Source of the DNA: Pirellulaceae bacterium
Lineage (GTDB): Bacteria; Planctomycetota; Planctomycetia; Pirellulales; Pirellulaceae
Length of the DNA stretch: 64,000 bases
Reading direction: 5' to 3'
Assembly (NCBI GenBank): GCA_026004795.1
Contig: BPJV01000001.1
Location: forward strand, 838,501-902,500
Made by a program: the position numbers and the translations under genes. The notes under the pieces are model-generated. The model had not been told where the DNA came from and searched no databases. It saw only the letters and a list, made by a program, of their open reading frames with translations. Positions 55,101 through 63,840 of this stretch are shown here, piece after piece. Numbering within the stretch: the first letter of the stretch is position 1; each line of letters begins with the position of its first letter.

Positions 55101-55759
55101 GTGACAGCTTACTCGGGGCAGACGGTGGTGTTTGCCGGTCTAATCAGCAAGAGCCGCACGACGACGCGGAATCAGATTCCCGTTCTTGGCAGTTTGCCAC
55201 TGATTGGACCAGCGTTTCGCTACGATGTTGAGTCCGAACAGCGGCGGGAACTGCTCGTCGTACTGACTCCCCGCATCATCCAGAGCGACGAAGACTATGA
55301 GATGCTCAAGCAGATCGAGTCGTCGCGCATGAGTTGGTGTCTGGCGGACGTACTCAATGTCCACGGTGATGTGGGGTTGTCGGGAGGGAACGGGCTGTGG
55401 GGGCCAGCACGAAGCCAGTTGATCTATCCGGATGAGCAGCCAACCGTGTTGGACGATCGCGCCGTTCCGCGGGCGGGAGAGCCCGTTGCTCCGCCCGCGC
55501 CCAGCAAGGAAGGCGAAGTGCCTGTCCCCGGAGGGGTTGATCTGGAGTTCCTGCCACGCGTGGCCCCGCCACCACCACCGGAACCGGATGAACAGGCCGC
55601 GTCGATCCAGCCAACCAAACACCTTTGTCCAGCCGGTCAGTTACCAGCAACCGGTCCCGCATGGGAGGTGCGCCTGCTGCGAATGCCCCGGTCGCTAGCG
55701 GTGCGTCGGCCGCAAGTTACGCGCCGACCGTTCAACCTCAGGTCGGCGCTTATCGCTGA
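52151..55759 (+). pseudogene. type II secretion-like secretin (GspD-type) with apparent frameshifts
   Basis: Signal peptide (WLLVSGLACGLATTPVAAQ) and an N domain, then about five repeats of the secretin N1 type (e.g. VLQLKHANADAVASLVSELY, VFRLKNTLAEDLATVI, VFRLKNADATLVAQTL, VIWLRNANAEEVATAV), then the start of the secretin barrel (P-L-V-S-I-Q-V-L-I-A-E-V). Frame is lost at 54754-54759: reading TTCCGGGCG with one base fewer gives I-R-A-L-Q-T-A-N-R-I-Q-I-L-S-R-P-H-I-T-T-L, the expected barrel. The continuing frame has P-V-G-L-G-L, Q-I-P-V-L-G-S-L-P-L-I-G-P-A-F-R, the secretin signature. Two more single-base shifts near 55617-55619 and 55670-55676 would extend the tail to G-A-Y-R-stop at 55759. 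All three are +1 insertions. Either sequence errors or a decaying gene; no gspE/F neighbours are visible. GGAGGGG precedes the ATG. Confidence 0.75.
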
Positions 55760-55854
55760 GCCAGCGCGAGGCGACTTGGCCGAGTGGTGCGGTGCGTCTT
55801 GGCTATCTCCACTTTTCGATGGATTCTCGAAACGCGACACAGGGAAGAAGCGAG

Positions 55855-56901
55855 ATGTGCATGAAGTTAGCGAACAGCTTGGTAGTCGTAGGGGCCATCT
55901 TGGCGACTTCAGGTTGCAGCACGTTGAAAACGCCCGCCGAGGCAGGACCGAAGCGTAGTTGGAATCCGATGCGATGGTTCGACGAGGAGTATCAAACTCC
56001 CGAATCGTTGGCCGTCATCTGGGCACCCGAGGTTCTCAACGTGCCCGGAAAACCACCAACCCGGGGATTTGGCGGACGTATCTACTTTTACAATGCCAAG
56101 AGCCAAGCGATACCGGTAGATGGTGAGTTGGTCGTACACGGGTACCGTACGACGGACGAGAAGAAGTCAGCGGAGTCGTGGCGCGTGGAAGCGGACAAGA
56201 CCTTCGTTTTTACTGGCGAGCAACTCACGACGCATTTCAGCCCCAGCCAACTCGGCGCCTCCTATAGCATCTGGATTCCCTGGGATGCGGTCGGCGGGTA
56301 TCGCGAGGAGATTACCTTGATCCCCACGTTCAAGGCGGCCGACGGGAAGATCGTTCAAGGGGCGCCGGCACGCGTCTTCTTGCCAGGCAAGTCACGGGAC
56401 GGCGATGAACAAACGCCAACTGTATCGCCTCAGGTACATTACCGTCATGCCACGATTCCGTCCTACGATATCGAACCATCGAACGCCCACGTGGAGGCGG
56501 AAAAACGAGGGGGAATGCAGACGACAACCATCACCGTCCCTGCCGATTCCTCTCTGCTGCGAGGAAATCTTCCCTCGCCGCTAACACCCGCCGAATCTGC
56601 TGGAAATTCGCTCCCCGGTTACGAGCGCCCGAGTTGGGAGCTTACACCGTCGTCTCCTGCGGCGAGGGCCACGCCCCATGTCCGTGCGGGTGCTGAAACT
56701 CATGGAGGGCAAGAGGCGTTATCGGCCACTCCCCTCACTTCGGCCCCTAACGAAAAGGAGGCCCAACCTGCGGGCCGGATCGATGCCAGTACCAGACCGG
56801 GAACGTTCCGTTCACCATCCGTGCAGCCGCCGCAGCCCACCTTCGAGTTGCAACCATGGACGGAAAGACGCGCGGCAGCGGGAACCGCGTCTAATCGATG
56901 A
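55855..56901 (+). CDS. planctomycete outer lipoprotein next to the secretin
   Basis: 348 residues. Lipoprotein signal (LANSLVVVGAILATSGC with S-G-C lipobox at ~18-20). Mature part: K-R-S-W-N-P-M-R-W-F, VIWAPEVLNVPGKPPTRGFGGRIYFYN, DGELVVHGY, H-F-S-P-S-Q-L-G-A-S-Y-S-I-W-I-P-W-D-A-V-G-G, ITLIPTFKAADGKIVQGAPARVFLPGK: a beta-sandwich-like region, followed by a low-complexity Pro/Ser tail from ~200. I know similar lipoproteins in planctomycetes without assigned role. 95 bases past the secretin gene, so possibly a pilotin or helper for it (inference). GGGAAG lies ahead of ATG 55855; ATG 55861 is equally possible. Confidence 0.75.
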   Translation: MCMKLANSLVVVGAILATSGCSTLKTPAEAGPKRSWNPMRWFDEEYQTPESLAVIWAPEVLNVPGKPPTRGFGGRIYFYNAKSQAIPVDGELVVHGYRTTDEKKSAESWRVEADKTFVFTGEQLTTHFSPSQLGASYSIWIPWDAVGGYREEITLIPTFKAADGKIVQGAPARVFLPGKSRDGDEQTPTVSPQVHYRHATIPSYDIEPSNAHVEAEKRGGMQTTTITVPADSSLLRGNLPSPLTPAESAGNSLPGYERPSWELTPSSPAARATPHVRAGAETHGGQEALSATPLTSAPNEKEAQPAGRIDASTRPGTFRSPSVQPPQPTFELQPWTERRAAAGTASNR

Positions 56902-57033
56902 CTTTGGTGGCCAACTACCGACACGTCGCACCCAGGCAAAAGAGCGAGACGGCGCGCGGGGAGACCTTCGAAGTGGGGTCGGCCCAGGCCCTCACGCTCT
57001 GCCGAGGGGCCGGGGCGTGATACCGATGATCGA

Positions 57034-57672
57034 TCAACGGCTGGCGGCCTCATGGACGATCCGGTGCCATAGTTGATCGATCTGTTCTCGCATCCGTTGA
57101 TCATCTTCCGTGAACTCGAGAACGAAATCGGCTGCCCGGCGTTTCTGCTCGACGTCCATCTGTGCTGACTCTCGCGCCGCGAACTGTTCCGCCGACCAGC
57201 CGCGACGGAGCGCCCGGTGCTGACGTACGCTGCGCGGCGCGTCGACGAAGACGATATGGTCGCACATTCTCCCCCAGCGGGCTTCAAGTAGCAGCGGTGC
57301 GTCGATGACGATCATGGGCACGGAGGGGGAACGGAGGGCGCGCCGCATGGCTCGTATCACATCGGCTTGAATCGCCGGATGGACGGTCATCTCCAACAGT
57401 CTTCGCCGCAGAGTCGACATTTCGTCTGAGCCGAATACCAGCGACGCTAGTTTCTCGCGGTCGATTTGTCCCGCACTGTCCACGATTTGGGGACCGAGGG
57501 AATTGGCAAGACTGCGTATTACCAAAGGCCGACGCAAAACCTGATGTCCGATGGCATCGGCATCGATCACCGTCGCCCCACGCTGTTGCAATTCATTGGC
57601 CAGCCACGACTTGCCTGCCGCGACTCCTCCCGTCAAACCCACGACAGGGACTTCTCTTTTGGGACCGATCAT
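57034..57672 (-). CDS. coaE: dephospho-CoA kinase
   Basis: 212 residues. CoaE phosphorylates dephospho-CoA at the 3'-hydroxyl in the last step of CoA synthesis. P-loop near the N-terminus V-G-L-T-G-G-V-A-A-G-K-S (~11-22), then A-T-V-I-D-A-D-A-I-G-H-Q-V, V-I-D-A-P-L-L-L-E-A, and R-Q-H-R-A-L-R-R-G with E-S-A-Q-M. Length is normal. Start ATG at 57672 gives M-I-G-P-K-R-E-V-P-V-V-G; ATG at 57708 would add 12 residues. It lies downstream of the GH2 gene on the same strand, separated by 196 bases and a hairpin. Confidence 0.93.
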   Translation of the reverse strand: MIGPKREVPVVGLTGGVAAGKSWLANELQQRGATVIDADAIGHQVLRRPLVIRSLANSLGPQIVDSAGQIDREKLASLVFGSDEMSTLRRRLLEMTVHPAIQADVIRAMRRALRSPSVPMIVIDAPLLLEARWGRMCDHIVFVDAPRSVRQHRALRRGWSAEQFAARESAQMDVEQKRRAADFVLEFTEDDQRMREQIDQLWHRIVHEAASR

Positions 57673-57798
57673 GGATTCATCCGTCAGACAAGTAACTACG
57701 GTCGCCATGCACCCGTTCTGCAAGGCCTTCGTTGCCGGGGCCGTCATTCCCTATCGCGGGACTCGACTGGAGCACACTACTGCGACGAGAAAGGCCAG

Positions 57799-57830
57799 CC
57801 ACCCCGGCCTCGATGATGAGGCCCGGGTGG
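57799..57830 (-). terminator. strong hairpin after the GH2 gene
   Basis: CCACCCCGGCCTC (57799-57811) and GAGGCCCGGGTGG (57818-57830) form a stem of about 12 pairs with one C-C mismatch and a GATGAT-type loop, about 40 bases past the GH2 stop. On the minus strand it is followed by CTGGCCTTTCTC, a weak U run, so terminator is the likeliest reading. Confidence 0.6.
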
Positions 57831-57868
57831 TCATCTCATCGCCTCCTCAGAAAACTCCCATGGGTCCC

Positions 57869-60241
57869 TTACTCCAGTAAAGGTCGGCTCAGGGAACGAA
57901 GCTGTTTCGCGGGAATCTTGATCACTTTGCGATCGTACGTCATCAAACCATTTATCTCCCCTTCGACGTCGGTCGTCTGAGTGTAGACTCCAGCCGCGAT
58001 GCCCTGCTGTTTCAGTTCTTGCAAGCGGCGCAACGATTCCGTGATGCGCTGGTGGTATTCCTCAATGGACTGTGGCAAGCTTCCGTATCCCCAATTGCGA
58101 CGATTCGGATCCCATAAATGGCCCTCGACCGGCCAACCGTGTCCACCGAATTCACCGACTACCTTGATGTAGTCAGCAAAACGTTGGGGATCGAAGGGGA
58201 AATCGGGATGCGGATACTGGTGCCAGTCAGCGATATGCCCTACGGGCCAAAAGTTACCGCCACTGGCGATGTTAACCAAACGGCTCGGGTCACGCTGCAT
58301 GGTCCAACGGCCCACCTCCATGGTTCGGTGCTGCCCCCACGCTTCGTTGAACGGCGTCCATACGACGATCGAGGGATGATTCTCTAGGTTGTCGATCATT
58401 CGCTCGAATTCCAGCATGTATTGGGCGTGTTCTTCATCCGTCCACGGAGCATCCTCGGGGTGCGGATCGAATCGCGTCCATTTGGGATTCTTGCTCGCGC
58501 TGACTTGGTCCTGCCAAACCAGCATCCCTACTCGATCGCAGTGGTAATAGTAACGGCGAGGCTCCACTTTGATGTGCTTGCGGATCATGTTGAATCCGGC
58601 GTCCTTGAGCCACTGGATCTCCCATTGCATCGCCTCGTCCGAGGGAGGGGTCAACAGACCATCCGGCCACCAGCCTTGATCCAACGGTCCCCAATGGAAA
58701 ATCGGCTCTCCGTTCAGCGTGAATCGCCAATGCCCTGCTGCGTCACGCATACGGCCGACTTCACGGATACCGGCGTAAGATGCCACCTCGTCGAGAAGCT
58801 CGCCGTTCTTATCCTTGATGCGGATCCGCAAATCGTAAAGCCGCGGATTGTCGGGCGTCCATAAGGTGGCATGGGGAATCTCTAACGCAATCGGCTCACC
58901 CGCAGGCCCTTTTCCTGAGGCCAATTCGCTCTCCCCTTCAACTGCAGCGACCTCGACAATGGTACCGGAAGAGTCCTGGCCGGCGACATCGACGGCTACG
59001 GTGATCGTCGGAGGAGCGATAGAAGTGCCAATAGTAACGTCTTCGATATAACGTTGCGGTACCTCTTCCAACCAAACCGACTGCCAAATCCCGGATACCC
59101 GTGTGTACCAAATGCCGTGCGGTTCCAGGTGCTGTTTGCCGCGCAACTGCGTCTCGGCGGTGGCATCCAAAACGCGTACTACCAGCTCATTCTGTCCTGG
59201 CTGTACCGCCTCCGTGATGTCGAAGGTAAACGGATCAAAACCGCCGGTGTGTTCGCCCACGAGCTTTCCGTTGATCCATGCTTGCATCTGATAATCGACC
59301 GCGTCGAAATGTAACAGCAAGCGATCGCTGGGAGGGGCGTCGAGCTCGAACGAGCGTCGGTACCATAGACTCTCTTCGGGCGACAACAAACGCCACACGC
59401 CACCCAATCGCGACTCCAAGCAGAAGGGGACGAGGATCTTCAACGGCATTTCGGTGGGAGGTGCGGTGGCTCCCTTCTCGGCTACGGCCGCCTGCCACCA
59501 TCCATTCAGCGATCGCCACTGAGAACGCCGCATCTGCGGACGGGGATATTCCGTCCACGCGTTCGTGGCATCGACTTCTTCGCCCCATGGAGTAATCAAA
59601 TCAGAACGATGCGGGGCGGTTGGTGGCGGAGGTGCTGGCAACTCCGGTATCTGCGAGGCCCGAACCAAATGAACGTCAATGAATTGACCACCCGTGGTCT
59701 GTCGGCAATGAACCGCAAGGAGGTTTCGACCGGGATGCAGTAGCTGGCGCACTTGGGCATCCAAGGGAATGACTTCATACTGCGTCGTCCAACCCTCCAA
59801 CTGCAGCGCAAGCTTCCCATTGAGGTAAACCTCAACATCTTCGTCGTGATGCAACAGGAAGGCCAAATCGTCGTATACCTGCGGAAGTTCCACCCATTTT
59901 CGCAACCAGATCTGGTTTCCTCCCCATGTGGTCCACACACGTGCACCGGGCGTCTCTGTGGTGCCGAATCCTCCCGGGGCCGTTTTCCAAGCGGAATCAT
60001 CAAACTCCGGAGCAAACCAGCCGCGTCCCGGAAAACGCATGCTGTATTTCCATGGGCTATTGATCTGAGCCTCGACCCAATTCCCCGAGGGGGCTTTCTC
60101 GGAAGATGCTGGTTGCTGAGCCCTAGCAGTTCCTAGGAACGTTGCCGCGAAGACCAGGAAACCAGTCAGGAGTGCCCTCTGGCCTGTACGACCGAGCGAA
60201 GGCAGGGGCTCAAACCGGTGAGAGGGAGGGGAACAATTCAT
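57869..60241 (-). CDS. secreted glycoside hydrolase family 2 protein
   Basis: 790 residues. Signal peptide (ALLTGFLVFAATFLGTARA). First ~200 residues are a beta-sandwich (S-W-K-Y-S-M-R-F-P-G, DDLAFLLHHDEDVEVYLNGKL), then a GH2 sugar-binding domain (LLLHFDAVDYQMQAWINGKLVGEHTGGFDPFTFDIT), an Ig-like domain (PPTITVAVDVAGQDSSGTIVEVAAVEGE) and a TIM barrel with N-H-P-S-I-V-V-W-T-P-F-N-E-A-W-G (acid/base Glu ~623) and V-V-G-E-F-G-G-H-G-W (nucleophile Glu ~687). Possible activities are beta-galactosidase, glucuronidase or mannosidase; substrate not decidable. ATG at 60241 has AAAGGAC; the frame to 60280 is not needed. Divergent to the Sua5 gene. Confidence 0.92.
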   Translation of the reverse strand: MNCSPPSHRFEPLPSLGRTGQRALLTGFLVFAATFLGTARAQQPASSEKAPSGNWVEAQINSPWKYSMRFPGRGWFAPEFDDSAWKTAPGGFGTTETPGARVWTTWGGNQIWLRKWVELPQVYDDLAFLLHHDEDVEVYLNGKLALQLEGWTTQYEVIPLDAQVRQLLHPGRNLLAVHCRQTTGGQFIDVHLVRASQIPELPAPPPPTAPHRSDLITPWGEEVDATNAWTEYPRPQMRRSQWRSLNGWWQAAVAEKGATAPPTEMPLKILVPFCLESRLGGVWRLLSPEESLWYRRSFELDAPPSDRLLLHFDAVDYQMQAWINGKLVGEHTGGFDPFTFDITEAVQPGQNELVVRVLDATAETQLRGKQHLEPHGIWYTRVSGIWQSVWLEEVPQRYIEDVTIGTSIAPPTITVAVDVAGQDSSGTIVEVAAVEGESELASGKGPAGEPIALEIPHATLWTPDNPRLYDLRIRIKDKNGELLDEVASYAGIREVGRMRDAAGHWRFTLNGEPIFHWGPLDQGWWPDGLLTPPSDEAMQWEIQWLKDAGFNMIRKHIKVEPRRYYYHCDRVGMLVWQDQVSASKNPKWTRFDPHPEDAPWTDEEHAQYMLEFERMIDNLENHPSIVVWTPFNEAWGQHRTMEVGRWTMQRDPSRLVNIASGGNFWPVGHIADWHQYPHPDFPFDPQRFADYIKVVGEFGGHGWPVEGHLWDPNRRNWGYGSLPQSIEEYHQRITESLRRLQELKQQGIAAGVYTQTTDVEGEINGLMTYDRKVIKIPAKQLRSLSRPLLE

Positions 60242-60470
60242 TGGCGGTAGGTCCTTTCTGTGCCGTGAAGTCACCAGCAATTAGGCGCTGCACGGCTAAT
60301 CAAGTGTCTTTTCGTTCGCTAGTTCAAGATCAAGGGATAGCGAGGTAGTATTTGGGTGACCAACCGGTCGTGTCAAGTCGTTGCCCTGGCATTTCCTAGA
60401 ATGCATCTATCTTAATGATGTTCGGTTGGCAGTCAATCTAGAGGTGGTTTCTTGTCCAAAGGAGTGGTTT

Positions 60471-61490
60471 GTGAGGAAGACCGAGTACCTTGATAGCTCC
60501 GTAATGGGCATTCAGCGTGCCGCAGAAGTACTGCAAGCGGGCGGAATCGTCGCATTTCCCACCGAGACGGTATATGGCTTAGGCATCGATGCGCGGCTGG
60601 ATCGGGCTGCGGAGGAATTGTTCCAGGCCAAAGGACGGCCACCTGATAATCCCTTGATCGTTCACCTTGCGCGCATCGAGGATTGGCCCATGGTAGCGGC
60701 CGAGATGCCCTTGTCGGCTGCGCAACTCTTGCATCGCTTCGCTCCAGGGCCGTTGACGGTGGTCGTTCCCAAAGCGCCAGCGATCTCCGCACGCGTGACG
60801 GCGGGATTGGATACGGTAGGGTTGCGCATTCCCGCACATCCCGTGGCTCGGGAGCTGTTATTGCAAGCGGGAGTCCCGGTAGCGGCTCCTAGTGCCAATC
60901 GCTCCGGGCGTCCCTCGGCGACTACGTGGAAGTCGGTGCGCGAAGATCTCGATGGCCGAATCGATGCCGTGCTGTGCGCGGATACGATCCAGGTGGGTGT
61001 CGAATCGACGGTGGTCGACTGCACGGGGCAGATACCGATAGTGTTGCGCTCGGGGGGAGTCACCATGGATGCCCTTCGGCAAGCATGTCAGGGCGAAGTT
61101 GGGGTAGCGGACCAGTCCCCCGAGTTGGCACGACGCTCACCGGGCGTACGACATCCGCATTATCAACCGCGGGCGGAGGTGGTCCTGGTGGATTGCCTGG
61201 CAACGACGGCGATCCCCGGCGATGCGACGCAACCTATTGCCTATTGCGGACTAACGCCTCTCCCGGAGCAAGCAGCGAGAAACGTGGTTCTTTACCGCCA
61301 CTTTGCCAGTGTCGAGGACTACGCGCGCGGCTTCTATGAGTTCTTGCGGGAAGCTGATCGCGCTGGAGCTCGAATCGTCTTGGTGGAACCGGCCCCGGCC
61401 AGCGGTGTAGGATGGGCGCTGTTGGACCGCCAACGTCGCGCCGCCGCCCCTCGCGATTCGATGCGACAGCAGAAAACTGCAAAACAATAA
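60471..61490 (+). CDS. tsaC: Sua5-type L-threonylcarbamoyladenylate synthase
   Basis: 339 residues. Makes threonylcarbamoyl-AMP from Thr, bicarbonate and ATP, the first step of t6A37 tRNA modification, whose partner TsaB is encoded at 18731. YrdC domain (~15-200): A-A-E-V-L-Q-A-G-G-I-V-A-F-P-T-E-T-V-Y-G-L, A-K-G-R-P-P-D-N-P-L-I-V-H, P-G-P-L-T-V-V, LDTVGLRIPAHPVARELL, APSANRSGRPSATTW. A linker SPELARRSPGVRHPHYQP leads to the C-terminal Sua5 domain (~245-335; VLYRHFASVEDYARGFYEFLREADRAGARIVLVEPAP), so this is the long Sua5 form, not the short TsaC. GTG start at 60471 follows AAAGGAG by six bases. Confidence 0.93.
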   Translation: MRKTEYLDSSVMGIQRAAEVLQAGGIVAFPTETVYGLGIDARLDRAAEELFQAKGRPPDNPLIVHLARIEDWPMVAAEMPLSAAQLLHRFAPGPLTVVVPKAPAISARVTAGLDTVGLRIPAHPVARELLLQAGVPVAAPSANRSGRPSATTWKSVREDLDGRIDAVLCADTIQVGVESTVVDCTGQIPIVLRSGGVTMDALRQACQGEVGVADQSPELARRSPGVRHPHYQPRAEVVLVDCLATTAIPGDATQPIAYCGLTPLPEQAARNVVLYRHFASVEDYARGFYEFLREADRAGARIVLVEPAPASGVGWALLDRQRRAAAPRDSMRQQKTAKQ

Positions 61491-61565
61491 AGTGCAGTGG
61501 CCGTCACGTAGAAGCAATGGGGGATGCTGCTATCGCCGCCCTCCCCTGCGGACCATGGCTCTCCA

Positions 61566-63659
61566 TCACATGCCGAAGCTCGCCGCATCCTCTTCTGGCG
61601 CTGGTTGATATCCATGCGGGGTCATGGAGCAGGCGGCGCGGCCTTGACTGAGAGAGCGAATGGCCGAGGAGTAGCCGAACAACTCTTTCAAAGGAGCATA
61701 GGCAACAATTCCCGTCATCACGCCCCGGGACTCGGTCGATTCGATGATTGCGCGCCGTTGTTGCAGGTCTCCGACAATATCTCCCACGTACTCGTCCGGC
61801 GTGACAATGTCCAGTCGCATGATGGGCTCCAACAAGGTGGGTTCTCCGGCCTGCAAACCCTTGTCGAAAGCGTCGTTGGCAGCAATGCGAAATGCCACCG
61901 CATCGGAGCCGACTTCTGCCATCTCGCCGCCAACCAAGCTGACGCGGAGGCCGGACAGCGGAAAGCTGCCGATCATGCCGCCGCCAGCGACTCGGCTGCG
62001 CAATTCTTCCATCACCGCATCTTTGAGTTCGTTGGGAAGGGTGTTTTCGCCAAAGAACCTGTCCAAAACAATCGGGTCGGCCGACGGATCGTCCAGCGGT
62101 TCAAATTGTAGCTCCACGCGCGCGAACAACTGGTTGGCGCCCACCTGACGATTGCATTGCCCCACCACGCGTGCCTCGCGACGGATCGTTTCGCGATAGT
62201 TCACTCGCGGCTTGTAGAATTTCACGTTCAGGTTGAAGTCACGAACCAACCGGTGCTTGATGACATCCAGGTGCAGCTCACCCATGCCGCTGATCAATGT
62301 TTGACCCGATTCGGGATTCTCTAAGGCATCAAAGGTAGGATCCTGACGTTCCAACATGGCCAGCACTTCTGCCAGCTTTTTCCTTTCGGCCGTATTCTCC
62401 GGTTCGATCGCCATCGAGATGACCGTCTGAGCGAATTCGATCGTTGGTAGCTCGATCGGCGCTTTGGGGTCGCACAGCGTGTCCCCGGTGACTGCATGGC
62501 GTGGGCCGATGGCACAGGCGATATCACCGCATTCTACCTGCTCGATTTGGCCTTGCCGTTCCTTCTTGGTGGCATGGATTTGCCATAGTTGGGCGATGTT
62601 CTCTTTCTTGTCCTTGTTAGGACACAGAACCCGCGAATTGGCTTTGAGTACCCCTGAATAGACACGTATCCAATAAAGATCGCCCGTCTTGGCGGGAATG
62701 ATTTTGAAAACCAAGGCACAAAAAGGTTCCCTAGGGGATGGCTTCCGTTCGATCGTCTTCGTGCGGTCTCGTGGATCGACTCCGCGAACAGGAGGGCGAT
62801 CGAGCGGGCAAGGCAAGTAGGCGGCCACCGCATCGAGCAACGGTTGGATGCCCATGCCGTGCAGCGCTGATCCGCAGAGCACTGGCTGGATGGTCCGGCT
62901 GAGCGTACCCTCGCGCAGCACCTTGCGGATCAACTCGGGAGGAATGGGCTTTTCCTCCAATGCCAATTCCATCATTTCATTGCTCAAGGTGTACAACGTC
63001 TCGAGCATCGATTCGCGCCACATGGCGGCGTCGTCTTGCAGATGAGCCGGTATGGGTTCATAGATCACCTCCTTACCGGCCGTCTGTTCGGAGAACCGAA
63101 TCATTTTCATCTCGATAAGGTCGATGACTCCCACGAACGGGTCCGGCATGTGTGCCGGGCCCGTCCCCACGGGAATCTGGATCGCCACCGGAGTGGCGTT
63201 CAGGCGCGGACCGATTTCCTCCAAAACTCGATAGAAGTCGGCTCCTTCTCGATCCAGCTTGTTGATGAAGACGATGCGTGGAACCTCGTATTTATCGGCC
63301 TGGTGCCATACGGTCTCACTCTGAGCTTCGACTCCCTCACGACCCGAAAACACGACTACAGCGCCATCGAGCACGCGCAGGCAGCGTTCTACTTCCGCCG
63401 TGAAATCGACGTGTCCTGGTGTATCCAGCAGGTTGATGACCACGTCATTCCAACGAAAGGTGACACACGCGGAGTAGATGGTGATGCCCCGCTCTTGCTC
63501 TTCTGGATCATCGTCGGTCTCTGTAGTGCCCTCATCGACACCGCCCGGTTTGTGTTTGGCCCCACTGACGTAGAGCATGCGCTCGGTCACGGTTGTCTTA
63601 CCGGCGTCGATATGGGCGATGATTCCGATGTTGCGTAACGATTTTAGGTCCCGCGCCAT
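61566..63659 (-). CDS. fusA: elongation factor G
   Basis: 697 residues. EF-G drives ribosome translocation with GTP. G domain: N-I-G-I-I-A-H-I-D-A-G-K-T-T-V, D-T-P-G-H-V-D-F, INKLDREGAD (N-K-L-D); switch 1 region shows GGVDEGTTETDDDPEEQERGITIYSA. Domain 2 ITKRSAG equivalents (PFCALVFKIIPAKTGDLYWIRVYSG), domain 3/4 S-G-M-G-E-L-H-L-D-V, R-V-N-Y-R-E-T, domain 5 EPIMRLDIVTPDEYVGDIVGDLQQRR with A-P-L-K-E-L-F-G-Y, then LSQGRAACSMTPHGYQPAP. Start at 63659 gives M-A-R-D-L-K-S-L-R-N-I-G. It lies downstream of rpsG but behind a strong terminator, so it has its own promoter. Ends convergent to tsaC. Confidence 0.96.
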   Translation of the reverse strand: MARDLKSLRNIGIIAHIDAGKTTVTERMLYVSGAKHKPGGVDEGTTETDDDPEEQERGITIYSACVTFRWNDVVINLLDTPGHVDFTAEVERCLRVLDGAVVVFSGREGVEAQSETVWHQADKYEVPRIVFINKLDREGADFYRVLEEIGPRLNATPVAIQIPVGTGPAHMPDPFVGVIDLIEMKMIRFSEQTAGKEVIYEPIPAHLQDDAAMWRESMLETLYTLSNEMMELALEEKPIPPELIRKVLREGTLSRTIQPVLCGSALHGMGIQPLLDAVAAYLPCPLDRPPVRGVDPRDRTKTIERKPSPREPFCALVFKIIPAKTGDLYWIRVYSGVLKANSRVLCPNKDKKENIAQLWQIHATKKERQGQIEQVECGDIACAIGPRHAVTGDTLCDPKAPIELPTIEFAQTVISMAIEPENTAERKKLAEVLAMLERQDPTFDALENPESGQTLISGMGELHLDVIKHRLVRDFNLNVKFYKPRVNYRETIRREARVVGQCNRQVGANQLFARVELQFEPLDDPSADPIVLDRFFGENTLPNELKDAVMEELRSRVAGGGMIGSFPLSGLRVSLVGGEMAEVGSDAVAFRIAANDAFDKGLQAGEPTLLEPIMRLDIVTPDEYVGDIVGDLQQRRAIIESTESRGVMTGIVAYAPLKELFGYSSAIRSLSQGRAACSMTPHGYQPAPEEDAASFGM

Positions 63660-63779
63660 GGCTACATCATTTCGTAAGGTGGGAAGCAGAGCGAACCTTG
63701 TGGCTGACGCCGCCGAAAGGCATGTTGAAGAAGTATATCGGCGGTTGGTTCCAGCGGCAGGCCAGTTCCCTTCTTGGAC

Positions 63780-63814
63780 AAAAAAAGCCGCACCACCTGC
63801 CGAGGTGGTGCGGC
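63780..63814 (-). terminator. strong intrinsic terminator between rpsG and fusA
   Basis: GCCGCACCACCT (63787-63798) pairs perfectly with AGGTGGTGCGGC (63803-63814) with a GCCG loop, a 12-bp stem; on the minus strand it is followed by TTTTTTT. This closes the rpsG transcript 27 bases past its stop. Confidence 0.92.
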
Positions 63815-63840
63815 CTGAAAGTTTTCGCGAACCAGATGAT

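Noticed and set aside
52151..55759. Programmed ribosomal frameshift in the secretin gene
   Set aside because: No slippery heptamer or downstream structure fits at 54754-54759, and three shifts of the same type speak for insertions, not recoding.
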